Of a DNA stretch of 64,000 nt, positions 38,397-48,294 are shown piece by piece (the first letter of the stretch is position 1; every line of letters starts with the position of its first letter). The DNA lies in NCBI GenBank assembly GCA_025558095.1, contig JAIVFI010000027.1, positions 1-64,000 of the forward strand, in the 5' to 3' direction. The stretch is from Hyaloraphidium curvatum (taxonomy: Eukaryota; Monoblepharomycota; Hyaloraphidiomycetes; Hyaloraphidiales; Hyaloraphidiaceae). Below the pieces are notes generated by a model. That model ran no database searches, was not told the DNA's origin, and saw only the letters and a program-made list of their open reading frames with translations. Position numbers and translations under genes: made by a program.

Positions 38397-39659
38397 ATGG
38401 TCGTCCATTTATTCCTCCTCGCAATTTTCCTACTCGATTTTGCCGGCATTGCGTCCGCAGCCCGCCTCCTGGACCCGTCCCTGCCGTGGCACGCGTGCAA
38501 CCGCGAACGCGTCGACACGCTCCTCCTCGCCCTGGGCAACACCAGCGCGCGTTTCGACGCGTCTAGACATCCAATCGCAGTCTTGGACTGGGACAACACC
38601 GTCGTGCGGGGCGATGTCGCCGACGCGACGCTCTCGTACGCGCTGCGGAACGGGCTGCTCAGACCTCCTCCAAACGGCAACTGGAGCTCGGTCAGCCCGT
38701 ACCTGACGGACAAGGCGCTGTACACGCTCCGCGCCGCGTGCCCCACCTCCGGCGCGCTCTCCGGCTCCGCGTGCCACTCGGAGCTCTGGTTCGCGTACAA
38801 GCTGGGGCGGACTGCCGTCGGGCACCCGGCGTTCCACGGGTGGAACAGAAAGCAGTACAATCCCGCGTACGCGTTTGCGGCGCAGCTTCTTGTCGGCCTC
38901 ACCCCGGGGGAAGTTTTGGCGCTCGCGTCCGCCGCGCGGGAGGAGGCCCTTTCAGTGCCCTCGGGCTCCCAATCCTCCGTCGGCGGAGTCCTGGCGGACG
39001 CGGCGGTACGTTACCGCCCGCACATGGTCGACCTCGTCTCGGCCCTCCTCTCACACGGGTTCGACATCTGGATCGTCTCCGCGAGCCCACAGCGCGTCGT
39101 CGAGACCTGGGCCGCGCCGCTCGGCATTTCCCCCTCCCGCGTGGTCGGTATCCGCAACCTCCTCTCCCCCTCCGGCCGTTACACCGCCGATCTCGAGCTT
39201 TGCGGCCCCGAGCCTGGCGCAATTACCTACGCCGACGGCAAACCCTGCTGGATCCGCCAGCTCCTCGGCCCCGACGCGCGGCCGGCATTGGCGGCGGGCG
39301 ACTCGGCCGGCGACGCGGGGATGCTATTCATGGCGACCGACCTGCGGCTCGTGTTGGACAGGGGCGACCCGGAGGTGTCGTGCGCGGCGAGGCGCAACGC
39401 GGACGGGAGGTGGATCCTCGAACCCTCGGGCGACGCGCGGAAGTGGGGAACGATACCCTGCTCGACGACGGGGTGCGCGGATGCGGATGGGGGGAGGGTA
39501 CCGTGCCGGGACGAGGGAGGGGAGGTCATTACCGACCAGCGGGACGGGAGTGCGGAGCCGAGGGCCAGGGAGAGGCAGGGGATCGCGGCGTGGGCGTGGG
39601 CCGCGGCAGCGGGGCTGCTCGCGGCGTTTATCCTTTGCATCCGGGCCCCTTCTGGGTAG
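38397..39659 (+). CDS. Secreted HAD-superfamily phosphatase
   Basis: An intronless 420-residue protein. The N-terminal signal peptide is MVVHLFLLAIFLLDFAGIASA. HAD motifs are complete: I VLDWDNTVVRGD (D-x-D-x-T), II WIVSASPQRVVE, III lysine in ADGKPCWIRQLL and IV LAAGDSAGDAGML. A large cap region lies between I and II. The C-terminus ends in a hydrophobic segment (AAWAWAAAAGLLAAFILCI), so it may be membrane- or GPI-anchored. It resembles phosphoserine-phosphatase-like HADs; extracellular small phosphomonoesters are the likely substrates, which is inference. Divergent start, 87 nt from the degenerate helical gene. Confidence 0.82.
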   Translation: MVVHLFLLAIFLLDFAGIASAARLLDPSLPWHACNRERVDTLLLALGNTSARFDASRHPIAVLDWDNTVVRGDVADATLSYALRNGLLRPPPNGNWSSVSPYLTDKALYTLRAACPTSGALSGSACHSELWFAYKLGRTAVGHPAFHGWNRKQYNPAYAFAAQLLVGLTPGEVLALASAAREEALSVPSGSQSSVGGVLADAAVRYRPHMVDLVSALLSHGFDIWIVSASPQRVVETWAAPLGISPSRVVGIRNLLSPSGRYTADLELCGPEPGAITYADGKPCWIRQLLGPDARPALAAGDSAGDAGMLFMATDLRLVLDRGDPEVSCAARRNADGRWILEPSGDARKWGTIPCSTTGCADADGGRVPCRDEGGEVITDQRDGSAEPRARERQGIAAWAWAAAAGLLAAFILCIRAPSG

Positions 39660-39747
39660 CGATCTGGATCCGATGTCTATCGTTGCATCTCCACCAGGTA
39701 CGAATCGCGAGACTAGATACTCTACGACTCCGAATCGAACACCCGTT

Positions 39748-42147
39748 TTACCAGCGGGCCATCTCCGCGGCCACCTCGACGAACGCCGGCCTGGTCGCCG
39801 CCTCCTGCGCCCACATTCGCTGCATCAGCGCCCAGATGGCGTCCGATGCCTCCTCCGGCCTTGTCGGCCGCTTCTGCTCGTCGCACACCTTGCGCATGAT
39901 CTAAGATCGGGACCAAAAAGGTCAATCTCGGTCCCGAGCGCCCCAGCACAGCACCGGGGACCTCACCGCCATCGCGTTCATCCCCTGGAACGGGTACATC
40001 CCCTCGCTCGTCACCTCGTAGCACACCATGGCGAACGCGTAAACGTCCGCGGGCGCCTTCAGCTTCTCGCCGTCCCAGATCTCGGGGGCCATGAAGGGCG
40101 GCGTGCCGGAGCCGCCGCCGGCGTTCATGCTGGAGGAGTTGGAGAGGTGCGTGCGGACGCGGGAGAGGCCAAAGTCGGCGATCTTGGGCACGTCGTGGTC
40201 TGCGGGCCGCCTGGTCAGCACGAAAGAGGCGCGCGGCGGCTCGGAACGACCCACCAATCATGATGTTGAGCGACTTGAGGTCCCCGTGCAGCACGCGGAA
40301 CGAGTGCAGGTACGCCATTCCCTCGGCCACACCCTTGAGGTACCGCAGCCCCATGGTTTGGTCCCAGTTCAGGTCCTCGAGGCGGTCACGCAGGTTGCCG
40401 TCCGTGCAGAACTCGGAGACCATCATCGGCGGGGTCTCGCAGAATGCCAGGAGAGGGAGGACTGCGAGGATAGGGCAATCAGTGCGCTTCCAATCGAGGC
40501 CGGTCGGAATTGCCCACCGTTGCGCTGGTTCAGCCCTTCCCAGACCGCGATCTCGTCGAGGAACATCTTGACTGTCCGGGGCCCCACGCTGCCCTTGATG
40601 GTCTTAACCGCCACAGCCGTGGCGCCGCGGAGCGAACCGCGGTAGACCTTGCCGAAGCCGCCCTCGCCGAGCACGTCCTTTTCGTCGTACTTGACGTCGT
40701 TGGCGTCGATCCGCAGCTTCGAGACGAACGACGAATCAGGGCCTGCGGTTTTGGCAGATCCACGGCTCGAGGATGATGAGCCGCCCGACATCTTAGGGAC
40801 CACGGTGATGTCCGTGTTGGGCGGTAACGGGTTCCCACCCAGGGCAGCCGGGGCCGCGGCACCGAACTTCTCCTTGAGCACCAGTTCCCTCTCCTTGAGC
40901 TCCAGCTCCTTCATCCGCAGGTCCAGCTCACGCTGCCGTGTCTGCTCCGCAATCGCGGCCCTGGCCTCAGCCTCCCGCCGCTCTCGCAGCCGGGCTTCCT
41001 CCGCCACAGCAGACCTGGCTTCCGCCTCGCGGCGCTCCCGCTCGAGCCGCTCCGCCTCAAGCTTCGCTTCCTGCTGCTTTTGTGCGGCCTCTGCCTCGTC
41101 AAGCCTCGTTTTCATAAGGCGCTTGGTGTCAGGGGTTCCCACATCCGCTGCTGAAAGACCGGCCTTGTTCTTGACGGTGACGTCCACCCGGCCAGCAGAC
41201 TGTCCCAGGAGAAGTCGTACCACGCGGTCGTGCTTTTGCTCACAGGCGTGGATCAGGGCCGTATTGCCGTCAGCATCGGCCAGGTTGGGATCAATCCTGG
41301 GATTCGCGAGAAGCAGGGAAACCATCTCATCCTTTCCCTTCCAGCATGAAATGACAAAAGCCGTCAGCCCAGAAAGCGAAGCTTCTGCCTTGCTGTCTGC
41401 GTTTGTGAGCTTGGTGATCTCTGTAGTCGCATTGAGGTCGACTTTAGGATCGCCCAGCAGGAGCCGAACAACTTCTGCCTTGGAATTCCAGCAAGCGACG
41501 ATAAAGCCGGTTCGGCCATCGACGTCCTTTGCATTGACATCCACCCTAGGATCGGCCAGCAGTAGCCGAACTAAGTCGGCGTTTCCTTCTCCGCAAGCTT
41601 TGATGAAGCCTGTCCAGCCGGACTTTTCCTTCGTGTTCACGTCTACTCTGGGGCTGTTCAATAGCACCCTGACAACGTCCGCTTTGCCTGCTGAGCAAGC
41701 AAAGTAAAGGCCGGTCCAGTTGTCTTGGTCCTTAGCGTTTACGTCGACCCTTTTGTCCGCCAACAGCAGCTGCACGACGTCGGCCTTGCCTTCATAGCAA
41801 GCACGTATGAAGCCCGTCTCGCCTCCTTCGTTCTTCGCATTAATGTCAAGCCTGGAGTCGGCCAGTAGCAGCCGGACAACGTCCACTCTCCCTTCCCTGC
41901 ACGCCTTCACAAATGCCGTCCACCCAGCGTCTTCTCTAGCGTTAACGTCCAGCCTGGGGTCTGCCAAGAGAAGTCGAACGACATCCGCTTTGCCTTCCCC
42001 GCAAGCGAAGTAAAGGCCCGTTCGACCGTATTCGTCCTTCGCGGTGATGACCGACCGGTCTGCAGCAAGGAGCTCCCGCGCTCTGGCGACGTTCCCGTCT
42101 TTGCACGCTTTCCGGAACTTCTCTGCCTTCGAGTCAAAAATGCCCAT
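39748..42147 (-). CDS. Ankyrin-repeat TKL-type protein kinase
   Basis: Exons 42147-40518, 40461-40255, 40199-39967 and 39900-39748 give 740 residues. About nine ankyrin repeats fill residues 1-300 (repeat unit like GWTGFIKACGEGNADLVRLL, ADPRVDVNAKD). A coiled coil of Glu/Arg/Ala heptads follows (residues about 310-410). The kinase domain starts with LGEGGFGKVYRGSLRG and the lysine in VAVKTIKG, then LHGDLKSLNIMI (HGD instead of HRD), IADFGLSRVR, MAPEIWDGEKLKAPADVYAF and a standard C-lobe. Introns are 55-66 nt, with the first in the kinase hinge. TKL kinases with ankyrin repeats are signalling proteins; no substrate can be inferred. This gene is the likely relative of the ankyrin scrap at 206-706 and of the kinase fragment at 16646. 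Confidence 0.88.
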
Positions 42148-42554
42148 CGCGTCGTCCTTCCCCTGCGGTGGCGTCGGACGGAGGGGAAGACGAGTGCCTG
42201 TGGCGCCTGAGGCTGGTGCGACTTGACTGACTGATTTCGTTTGACTGACTGACTTTCGAAACCCCGCGTGCCCTGAATGTGTGGACCGGAACTCCGGGTG
42301 CTTTTCTACTTGCATGGACCGGACCGCGATAGGCCTGATGGACTACGCTTTGTGTGTCGCGCTGCGGGATCTCTCTCCCGATGAAACTGGCGGGGGTTAA
42401 GTAAAGCTGGCCTGCTCACCCATCTGGCACTCTTCGATATGTTTCGACTCCCCTGAAAGCAGCTCCCATTTGGCAAGTCTGGTAAGTTTCGCGGGGTTGG
42501 GCATCGGCTCTTCCACTGCCGGCGGCCGAGTGGTCCCTTCTTTTTCTCCGGTCA
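42148..42554. promoter_or_regulatory. Divergent promoter region, ankyrin kinase/AGXT
   Basis: 407 nt between two divergent starts. Contains the TGAC-repeat element described separately and no open frame of interest. Both genes must draw their promoters from here. Confidence 0.45.
42224..42257. repeat. TTGACTGACTGA repeat element
   Basis: Plus-strand text is TTGACTGACTGATTTCG followed by TTGACTGACTGACTTTCG, preceded by GGCTGGTGCG. The same arrangement, TTGACTGACTGACTTTC and TTGACTGACTTTCGG after GGCTGGTGCT, occurs at 60626-60665 in front of another gene. Both lie in promoters. Either a simple tetranucleotide repeat or a shared regulatory or mobile element remnant. Confidence 0.6.
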
Positions 42555-44369
42555 ATGCACCGTGCCTCCCTCCTCCTCCGCCCGGCCCGCCGCCCGCTCC
42601 TCGCCGCCGCCGCGCCCCGCATCGCGCCCGCCCGCCTTCCGCCCCCCCGCCGCCACCACGCGATGCCCGGCGCCGAGCACGCCGCCGCCAACGGCCATGC
42701 CGCCCACGCCGCGGACGTCCGCGACGACCCGCTGTGCAGTGCGTCCTCTTCCGCTCTCTAAATCGCCTTATTCTGATCTATGTTCCTGCTCGCCCTCGCC
42801 GCCGTGGCACAAATGCTCCTCTTGAACCCTCTGGCACCCGTGTGCCCCCCGCACGCAGTGGTCCCCGGCCCCGTCGAGTTCCACCCGGCCGTGCTCGAAG
42901 CTGCCGGCCGCACCGCCGTCAGCCACATGGACCCCAGGTTCAGGGAATCCTTCGGCGAGGCACTGGAGCTGTTCCGCGCCGTCGCCGGCGGCGACATGGT
43001 GGGGTGCGGGACCACATGGAGCGGATCTGGGCCGATATGGCCGCCTGACGACTGCGGATATTGTGCTTGAGCACTTCGTCGGATGTGATTCCGGTCAGGG
43101 TGGTCGGATTCTCCTTTCCCGACCCGAGCCGCGTTGATCCTGCCCGCTGAGCCTTTGCTGATCATCCGCCACCCCCCTCCCGCAGACCACCCAGCCGTTC
43201 GTCCTCTCCGGCTCCGGCACCCTGGCATGGGACCTCGCGGCCTCCAACCCCCTGTCCCCCGGCGACCGCGCCCTGCTCGTCAACACGGGCTACTTCGGCG
43301 ACCGCTTCGGCGACTGCTTCAACGGCTACCGCGTCGAGACCACCCACCTCCGCGCCGACTTTGGCTCCTTCCCCTCCCTCGAGGCGCTCGAAAAGGAGCT
43401 CACCTCCAAGTCCGCGGGTCACTACGCCCTCGTCTCCCTGACCCACGTCGACACCTCCACCGGCGTCCTCCTCACCCCCGAGTACATCCGCGGCGCCGTC
43501 GCCCTCGTGCGCAAGCACTCCCCCGCCACCCTCGTCTCGCTCGACGCCGTGTGCTCCCTGGGCGGCGAGCAGATCCGCTTCTCCGACTGGGACCTGGACC
43601 TCCTCCTCACCGCCTCGCAGAAGGCCCTCGGCACCCCGCCCGGCCTCTGCCTGGCCCTCGCTTCCGCTCGCGCCGTCGCGAGGTTCGAGGCGCGCACCGA
43701 GCCCGTGTGGGGCTACTTCAACTCGTGGGCCAACTGGATCCCCATCATGAAGGCGTACGAGGGCCGCAAGCCTGCCTACTTCGCCACCCCGGCCGTGGGG
43801 CTGATCCTCGCCCTGCGCACCTCGCTGCGGCAGCTCTGTGGCCTGCCGGATGTCGACCCCGTCGCGGCGGCGCCCAAGGGGGAGGACCGCACGCACCATG
43901 CCGTGGAGGCGGCGGTGGACGCGCGCACGGCCGCGCACGCCGAGGTGTCCCGGAAGGCAAAGAAGGCGCTGGTGGCCATGGGGTTGAAGCTGGTGCCGCA
44001 GCATGCCGACGCGAGCGCCAACACCATGACGGCCGCATGGGTGCCCGAGGGCGTGGCGCAGGGGGAGCTCGTGGGCAAGCTGATGGGCAAGGGCGTGGTG
44101 GTCGCCGGCGGGCTGATCAAGGAGCACGCGACCAAGTACTTCCGGTGGGCAGCACTGAGCTGTTGCGGTCATTGGCTTCGCTCACCTTGTTCGTTGGCAG
44201 CATCGGGCACATGAACATCTCCTCGGTCGACGCGCACCTGAACCACATTGCGTACACCCTGCACGCGGTGCAAGAGTCGCTCGAGGAGCTCGGGTACAAG
44301 TTCCCGGCCGGGTACGCCCGGCTGCCGGCGGTCGAGGCTTCGCGCCCTACTGCTCCAAAATCTGATTGA
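42555..44369 (+). CDS. Alanine-glyoxylate/serine-pyruvate aminotransferase-like (class V)
   Basis: Exons 42555-42738, 42859-42998, 43186-44144 and 44201-44369 give 483 residues. The first exon is an Arg/Ala/Pro-rich leader (LLLRPARRPLLAAAAPRIAP) fitting a mitochondrial presequence. The core reads MVPGPVEFHPAVLEAAG, FVLSGSGTLAWDLA, SLDAVCSLGGEQIRFSDWDL and the PLP lysine in LTASQKALGTPPGL, then GYFNSWANWIPIMKAYEG. AGXT transfers the amino group of alanine or serine to glyoxylate or pyruvate. The last residues (ASRPTAPKSD) come from DNA that on the opposite strand encodes a retrotransposon integrase scrap, so the native C-terminus has probably been altered. No PTS1 is present. Confidence 0.85.
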
Positions 44370-44475
44370 TGCGCTCCGTCTGGCCGTCCGACTCGGGGTG
44401 CGCGGCCGAGGAGCGGTAAAGCTTGATGTCCATGAGTCCAAGAAGCCTTTCTGCGGACCGGAAAAAGGGACACTC
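44347..44475 (-). mobile_element. Ty3/gypsy-type integrase fragment
   Basis: The minus strand reads LGLMDIKLYRSSAAHPESDG then QTERINQILEQ and a stop. This is the end of the Ty3/gypsy integrase catalytic core, where S-A-x-HP-x-x-DGQTER-x-N-x-x-LE is diagnostic. No reverse transcriptase, LTR or target duplication is visible, so it is a short relic. It overlaps the 3' end of the AGXT-like gene on the other strand. Confidence 0.85.
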
Positions 44476-44761
44476 TAGAAAAAGAGGGGCATGGGGTAGA
44501 AGATGGAGAGCCGGCATTCGCAATGAACTGGATTTTCTCGAGCTAGGCCTTGTCTGAAGTCCGAAGTCAAGACTGCGGGAGACAAATTGAGCGGCCTTGG
44601 GTCTCTCCACCGGACCCTTCTCCGACTTCTCCACCTTGGATACATATCTCCCCGTCGCGGCGGGATAGTTGCGTTTACACATTTGAAGAGCTCTTGTCAC
44701 CGGACGACCTACGGCGCTGAAGTCGGCGTCGGAAGCTCTGCTGATTTGCGGAAACGCGCCG

Positions 44762-45298
44762 ATGCGCCTTGTCTTCCTCTACGGCGCCCCGGCGACGGGC
44801 AAATACACCGTCGGCCGCGAACTCGCCGCGCTGACGCGCTTCGAGCTGTACCACAACCACCTCGTCGTCGACGACGTCTTGCGCCGGCACGCCTTCGGCA
44901 CCCCGGGATTCATCGCGGAGCGCGACGACGCGTGGCGGGAGCACCTCGGTGCCGCCGCTCGGCGAAAAGAGGGCGGGCTCATCTTCACGTTCAACCCCGA
45001 GAACTCGGTGCCGCAGGGATTCATCGACTGGTTGTTTGCGGATTTGCCGCGGGAGACGGGGTCGACCCTGTTTTCGGTCGAGCTGGTGGCTCCGGAATCC
45101 GAGATCGAGGCGAGGCTCGCTTCGGAGCAGAGGCAGGGGTTCAAGAAGCTCACGGACCTGGAACTGCACCGCCGGCTGCGAGAGGACGGGGTGTTTCAGA
45201 CGCCCGTGATACCGCGGACTGACCTGTGGATCAACACCGTTGGGCTGCCGCCCGGGGAGGCTGCGAGGCAGATATCGGAGAGGCTGTCCCTCCCATGA
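44762..45298 (+). CDS. P-loop kinase of shikimate-kinase-like/AAA_33 type
   Basis: An intronless 178-residue protein. The Walker A motif is FLYGAPATGKYTVG; HNHLVVDDVLRRH and GGLIFTFNPENS follow, with the C-terminal QGFKKLTDLELHRRLREDG and PRTDLWINTVGLPPGEAARQ. Very similar small ATP-dependent kinases annotated as shikimate kinase-like or AAA family are common in bacteria and rare in eukaryotes, where shikimate kinase is normally part of the AROM pentafunctional protein. It phosphorylates an unknown small molecule. Intronless structure and family distribution point to possible transfer. Confidence 0.78.
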   Translation: MRLVFLYGAPATGKYTVGRELAALTRFELYHNHLVVDDVLRRHAFGTPGFIAERDDAWREHLGAAARRKEGGLIFTFNPENSVPQGFIDWLFADLPRETGSTLFSVELVAPESEIEARLASEQRQGFKKLTDLELHRRLREDGVFQTPVIPRTDLWINTVGLPPGEAARQISERLSLP

Positions 45299-45575
45299 GC
45301 TCGCCTGTACGAGCTGTTGGACGTATTTGACTGATTCTCATCTACAATGTAATCTCGCTTTCGATCTGTGATAGTACTCTCTCGCTCGTTGCTCCGGTGT
45401 TACCACAAGATCACCTGCCAACCGCTCAACCGTTACGCCGTCGACTGCCGTTGGCGATGAATCCCGGAACGCTGATCGATCAAGAAACGATTGCCACCCT
45501 GCTTTCCGGCCTGAGCCGTCGCCACCTCAATCCCTTGTCCCCCCCGCTGCCTGATTTTCCGTGCCCGCGTTTGCC

Positions 45576-46770
45576 ATGGCCAACGCCACCTCCCTTCCCC
45601 TCTTCCCGTCTTCTCCTGGCGCCCCGAGCCTCCTCTCCTCCTGGGACGCTGCGCACCTCGGCGGCGCGCTCGCCTCGTGGGGCCTTTCGACCCCCTCGGC
45701 CCCCCTCATCGACGCGTTCTACTCTGCCGTGGACTTCCTCTCGGGACCGCTCGGGCTGCGGGATTGGCTCATCTACGTGCTCGTGACGACGCTGCCGTTC
45801 AAACTCGCGCGCACGCTGGGGGTGTGGTTCTTCCTCAAGGCGGACAAGGAGGGATGGCTCGAAAGGTACCGGATCCAGCCCAAGGGCAAGATGCCCAGCG
45901 ACGCCGATACCGCAAAGGTATTCCGCTTTGCTCTCGAGCGTGGTGGTCGCGCTGACGGCCCGGCGCAGATGTACGAGACGCAGATCTCCAACTGGCTCTC
46001 GGGCTTCCTGTTCTTCGAGATGCCCATGACCGCGGCGTTCTACCTCTTCCGCGTGAACTTCTTCGGCTTCGACATTCGGACGCGGGATCCGGGCGGGTGG
46101 ATCGAGGTGCTGTGGAGGTGCTCGCTGGCGACGGTCTACTACGATTTCTGGGTTTGGGCTTGGCACGTTGCCTGCCACAAGGTGCCGTGGATGTATACGG
46201 TGGGTTGCCTTCGCGACGGCGTGAAACCATTGCAGGAAGTGACGCCTCCACGGCAGACGCTCCATAAGCACCATCATGAGTTCACGGCTCCCAACGTGAG
46301 TTTTCGTGACGCGTCGGACCACAAGATTCGTTCCGACAACCTCGCCCGTCCACAGATTCTCGTCAGTGCCTACTTCACCCTCATCGACCTCCTCTTCGAG
46401 ACCTCGTTCGGCCTCTACTTTGCCCACTCCCTCGCCGGCACGACCTTCTTCTCGGGCACGGCGTGGATGTGCTTCATGACCTGGATCGGGATCCACAACC
46501 ACTGCGGATTCCGGTGCCCGTGGGACGTCGTGAACCACGTGCTCAAGTACGTCGAGTACCGTGGGTATGCCGTGTCGTCCGGGATGGTGGCGGTGGTGCT
46601 GACTTGGCCCGAACCCAGACGACTACCATCACGAGAGCTTCAACCACAGCTATCAGACCATCCTGATCTGCTTCGATTGGCTCTTTGGGTACGACAAGGC
46701 GTTCTGGGTTGCGCGGAAGGAGAAGCTGGCGGCGCTGGCGGCGAGGGAAAAGGCCGGCAAAGCGGAGTAG
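45576..46770 (+). CDS. Fatty acid hydroxylase/sterol desaturase superfamily enzyme
   Basis: Five exons (45576-45917, 45969-46199, 46257-46295, 46356-46560, 46619-46770) give 322 residues. The histidine clusters of the di-iron membrane oxidases are present in order: HVACHK (HxxxH), LHKHHHEF (HxxHH), IHNHCGF and, restored across the last intron, HDDYHHESF (HxxxHH). Hydrophobic segments such as LRDWLIYVLVTTLPF and MCFMTWIGIHNH surround them. Several introns are in frame and would be easily missed, for example 46200-46256 and 46296-46355, which split the HxxHH exon (only 39 nt). Substrates could be sterols, sphingoid bases or alkanes. It converges on the next gene with 17 nt between stops. Confidence 0.85.
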
Positions 46771-46787
46771 CGTGTTTCCCGCGGCTA

Positions 46788-47804
46788 CTACACCACCGTT
46801 ACCGCTTCCAACTTCTCGAGCAGGTCCGGATACGCAACCGACGGCTGCGTCACGCCCGTCTTGAACTCCCCTTTGGCGGCCCTCGCAGCGACCTCCGCTG
46901 CCGCCCGCGCAGTGAAGACGTAGGCCTCTGGCCCCGCCATCCTCGCCTCGGCCTTGCCCGCCGGGCCGGTGGCGATCGCCAGGGCGCGCACGGAGCCGGC
47001 GGCCAGCTCGCTTTCAGAGGGTCCGTCGGGAGCGCCCGAGACCAGCGTGCGGACGATCCAGCGCCCCACTGAGGTGGCCATCCAGCTTCCCACGGCCATC
47101 AGCGCGCGCGCGGCCAAGGGAAAGGTGGCGTAAGTGCTGATGTTCTGCACACCCAACGACTCGTACGCGGATATGAGATCGGCCCGCCACGGGTTCGTCA
47201 CGGCCGTCACGGCGCGGCCGTCTCCCCCGAGGTCGAACCCGCGGGCCTCGGCGCCGGCCCACGTCGGCACCAGCTCGCCGCCGAAGCGCTGCACGCCGGG
47301 GGTGCCCAGGGCCGGGAGTACCGTCGCGAGGGTGCCCTTGGACGCGCCGCCCGCGGTCTCGTAGGCGATCACGAGCTCTTCGCACTGCCCGCCCAGCCTC
47401 CGGACTGCCAGCGCGGCCAGCGGCTCCGTGGCGACCACGCCGAACCCGGCACCGGGCAGCACCATGACGCCGGCCTTCACAGCCCCCGTGTGCAGCTCCT
47501 TCAATTGCTCGTGCTCGTCCACCTCGCCGGACAGGTCCGCGTAGTGCGCGCCGGCAGCCACCGACGCCCGCGCGAGCGGAAGGGCCGTGGCCGAGAACGG
47601 CCCGGCGCAGTTGAGCACAACAGATATGCCGGCGAGATCGGGCTCCGATGCCGGGAACACGCGGTGCGGGACGCCGTGTTTGGCCGCGAGCGCTTGGACG
47701 GGGCCCGCGGTGCGGCCCGCGGCGACAAACGGCTCCCCGCGGCGGGCGAGCTCGGCGCAGACGAGGGCGCCCGTGTAGCCGGCGGCACCATAGACGAGGA
47801 TCAT
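46788..47804 (-). CDS. Saccharopine-dehydrogenase-like NAD(P)-binding protein
   Basis: An intronless 338-residue protein. The N-terminal Rossmann fold is MILVYGAAGYTGALVCAELA, then FVAAGRTAGPVQALAAKHG, and the family signature VVLNCAGPFSATALPL with AGAHYADLSGEVDEHEQLKE. C-terminal segments (GFDLGGDGRAVTAV, GPEAYVFTARAAAEVAARAA) match the saccharopine dehydrogenase/trans-acting enoyl reductase group found in many bacteria and some fungi. Cofactor is probably NADP; substrate unknown. The ATG at 47804 directly precedes the dinucleotide-binding strand, so this start is favoured over an upstream in-frame one. Confidence 0.82.
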   Translation of the reverse strand: MILVYGAAGYTGALVCAELARRGEPFVAAGRTAGPVQALAAKHGVPHRVFPASEPDLAGISVVLNCAGPFSATALPLARASVAAGAHYADLSGEVDEHEQLKELHTGAVKAGVMVLPGAGFGVVATEPLAALAVRRLGGQCEELVIAYETAGGASKGTLATVLPALGTPGVQRFGGELVPTWAGAEARGFDLGGDGRAVTAVTNPWRADLISAYESLGVQNISTYATFPLAARALMAVGSWMATSVGRWIVRTLVSGAPDGPSESELAAGSVRALAIATGPAGKAEARMAGPEAYVFTARAAAEVAARAAKGEFKTGVTQPSVAYPDLLEKLEAVTVV

Positions 47805-48294
47805 TGTACCGGTTCCGAGGCACGCGGAGACTTCGTGGAGTTGCAGGGACGTCTGAACGTCTTGTAGCAGGTGCGGAGAAACTCCAGTTCCATCGCGCGT
47901 CATCCCGCAACTCGGCTTCTGCCACGGGCCCGCCATCAACCGGGCTTGCAGCCGACAACAGTATGGAAACCGCTGCGCTGGGGCACGACTTTGGCTCACG
48001 AGGTGCTTGGACTCGGGTATTTTGCTCGCGCCTTTGTGGCCGTGCGCACGGCCGGTGGCAAGCCGCGGCCGCCGCGCAGCGATCCAAGCAGTCCTGAGTC
48101 GCGCAAGCACGAACAAGCAGCTTCATTTTCGACCCTTCCTCTCGACTAACATCAGTCCGAGCTGATGTTTGCCCGCGGTTGCGCCGGAGCAGTTGGCCGT
48201 TTGTGCGAATGGTCCCTTCAGGCTCGCCATCTGGCTGTGCTGGTTTCGATCGATCCTCCGTCGTCACCCCAATTCACCCGCACCGACCCGCAAA
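47805..48294. other. Divergent intergenic region
   Basis: 490 nt between divergent starts of the saccharopine-dehydrogenase-like and the secreted-protein genes. No additional gene or repeat recognised. Confidence 0.4.

Noticed and set aside
42555-44369. Peroxisomal targeting (PTS1) of the AGXT-like enzyme
   Set aside because: The C-terminus is PKSD, derived from transposon DNA; the N-terminal leader favours mitochondria.
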